DNA of 5,781 bases from the NCBI GenBank assembly GCA_003450915.1, contig DMEM01000020.1, forward strand, positions 1-5,781, written 5' to 3'. Shown piece by piece: positions 5,294 to 5,781 of the stretch; position 1 is the first letter of the stretch; each line of letters begins with the position of its first letter. The position numbers and the translations under genes are program-made. The notes beneath the pieces were generated by a model that saw nothing but the letters and a program-made list of their open reading frames with translations, did not search any database and was not told the DNA's origin. Source of the DNA: Alphaproteobacteria bacterium. GTDB lineage: Bacteria > Pseudomonadota > Alphaproteobacteria > UBA1280 > UBA12223.

Positions 5294-5347
5294 GTTTTCT
5301 CCTGAAGTTGTTAATGAAAACTAGTTTTTTATAGTAGTGGTGAGGTT

Positions 5348-5719
5348 TTAAGACGTTACTTGTTTCAATTGCTTTATTAGATGATCCATTTGATCCTCTA
5401 AAGGTGCTTTATCATCTAAGCTGAAGTGAAATCCAAGCTCTTTGAGCTTTTCTTTCATTTTCTCAATTGAGAATCTAATATGATTCTCTTGATTTACAGC
5501 CCGGTTAAGCTTTTCGGGGGAGATATCTTCTATAATAATTTTGCGGTCGTTTCTTATAATCTTATAAAGGTCTCGGTCTTCTCTGGGAAGGTTTATGAAC
5601 GTTGGTACAGTTAGGTATGTGCCATCTTTTTGGAAAGGCTCTCTTTTTCCAGATAGAAGAATTAAATATATCATATCTGGTTTTTGTACTATTTTCTTTA
5701 GTTTTTGGGATGCTTTCAT
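5348..5719 (-). CDS. Hypothetical protein, 123 aa
   Basis: I do not recognise this protein. It begins with a lysine-rich segment (MKASQKLKKIVQK), then a short hydrophobic strand MIYLILLSG (16-24), too short to be a membrane segment. A charged middle follows (LPREDRDLYKIIRNDRKIIIEDIS, given here as residues 44-68 in outline), and the C-terminal half (from about 80) is helical with many Lys and Glu, ending in DQMDHLIKQLKQ. The overall look is a small cytosolic alpha/beta protein. The ATG has an AAGGA ribosome-binding sequence about 7 bases upstream, so the start is solid. It is the upstream partner of the 168-residue unknown gene, with a 54-base gap that contains a 12-base palindrome (AAAACTAGTTTT, 5317-5328) but no obvious terminator. 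Function is unknown; shared strand and spacing suggest a link with its neighbour. Confidence 0.65.
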   Translation of the reverse strand: MKASQKLKKIVQKPDMIYLILLSGKREPFQKDGTYLTVPTFINLPREDRDLYKIIRNDRKIIIEDISPEKLNRAVNQENHIRFSIEKMKEKLKELGFHFSLDDKAPLEDQMDHLIKQLKQVTS

Positions 5720-5749
5720 TCAAAATCCTTCTGAACTAATAAAAGGTAA

Positions 5750-5777
5750 GAGTTAACTATGGTATGTAGTTAAACTC
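5750..5777. repeat. Imperfect inverted repeat upstream of the 123-aa gene
   Basis: GAGTTAACTA (5750-5759) pairs with TAGTTAAACTC (5767-5777) with a single bulged base and a 7-base loop. It lies about 30 bases upstream of the start codon of the 123-residue gene. It could be an operator or a hairpin in the mRNA leader; I cannot assign a convincing promoter next to it. Confidence 0.45.
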
Positions 5778-5781
5778 CATG

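Noticed and set aside
1..5781. CRISPR array, tRNA, rRNA, transposase or phage genes
   Set aside because: I saw no regularly spaced repeats, no cloverleaf or rRNA signatures and no transposase, integrase or phage structural proteins.

Overview
The window is AT-rich and gene-dense, and the protein families present (BolA, SfsA, a PolB-type 3'-5' exonuclease and pseudopilin-like proteins) point to a proteobacterium. In-frame palindromic repeats inside coding sequence resemble what is known from Rickettsiales and other AT-rich alphaproteobacteria. That lineage guess is an inference; no rRNA or other phylogenetic marker is present.

Layout. Positions 87-2240 hold a minus-strand block read from right to left: sfsA, a YycJ/WalJ-like metallo-beta-lactamase-fold hydrolase, a small BolA-family protein and an unrecognised 116-residue protein, ending at an intrinsic terminator near 48-70. 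sfsA and the hydrolase gene are 3 bases apart and bolA follows after 21, so these three look like an operon. From a short divergent promoter region (about 2229-2316) a plus-strand gene for a PolB-like 3'-5' exonuclease runs to 3153. After a 126-base gap with a good sigma70-like promoter, two tandem plus-strand genes (3280-3957 and 3977-4723) encode paralogous type II secretion pseudopilin-like proteins. A strong bidirectional terminator (4742-4766) separates them from two convergent minus-strand genes of unknown function (4787-5293 and 5348-5719).

The housekeeping genes are ordinary: nucleic-acid and nuclease-type enzymes plus an iron-sulfur/redox-related BolA protein. The unusual part is the pseudopilin pair. 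Their N-terminal helices are nearly identical (30 of 31 residues) while the rest has diverged. They share an atypical prepilin-peptidase-like motif, KGA/MFGLD. Each carries a different hairpin-forming in-frame insert in the part that should be cleaved off as leader peptide. In the second gene the insert lies between two copies of the KGAMFGL(E/D)AR motif. No other secretion or pilus genes are in the window, so the pair looks like an orphan set.
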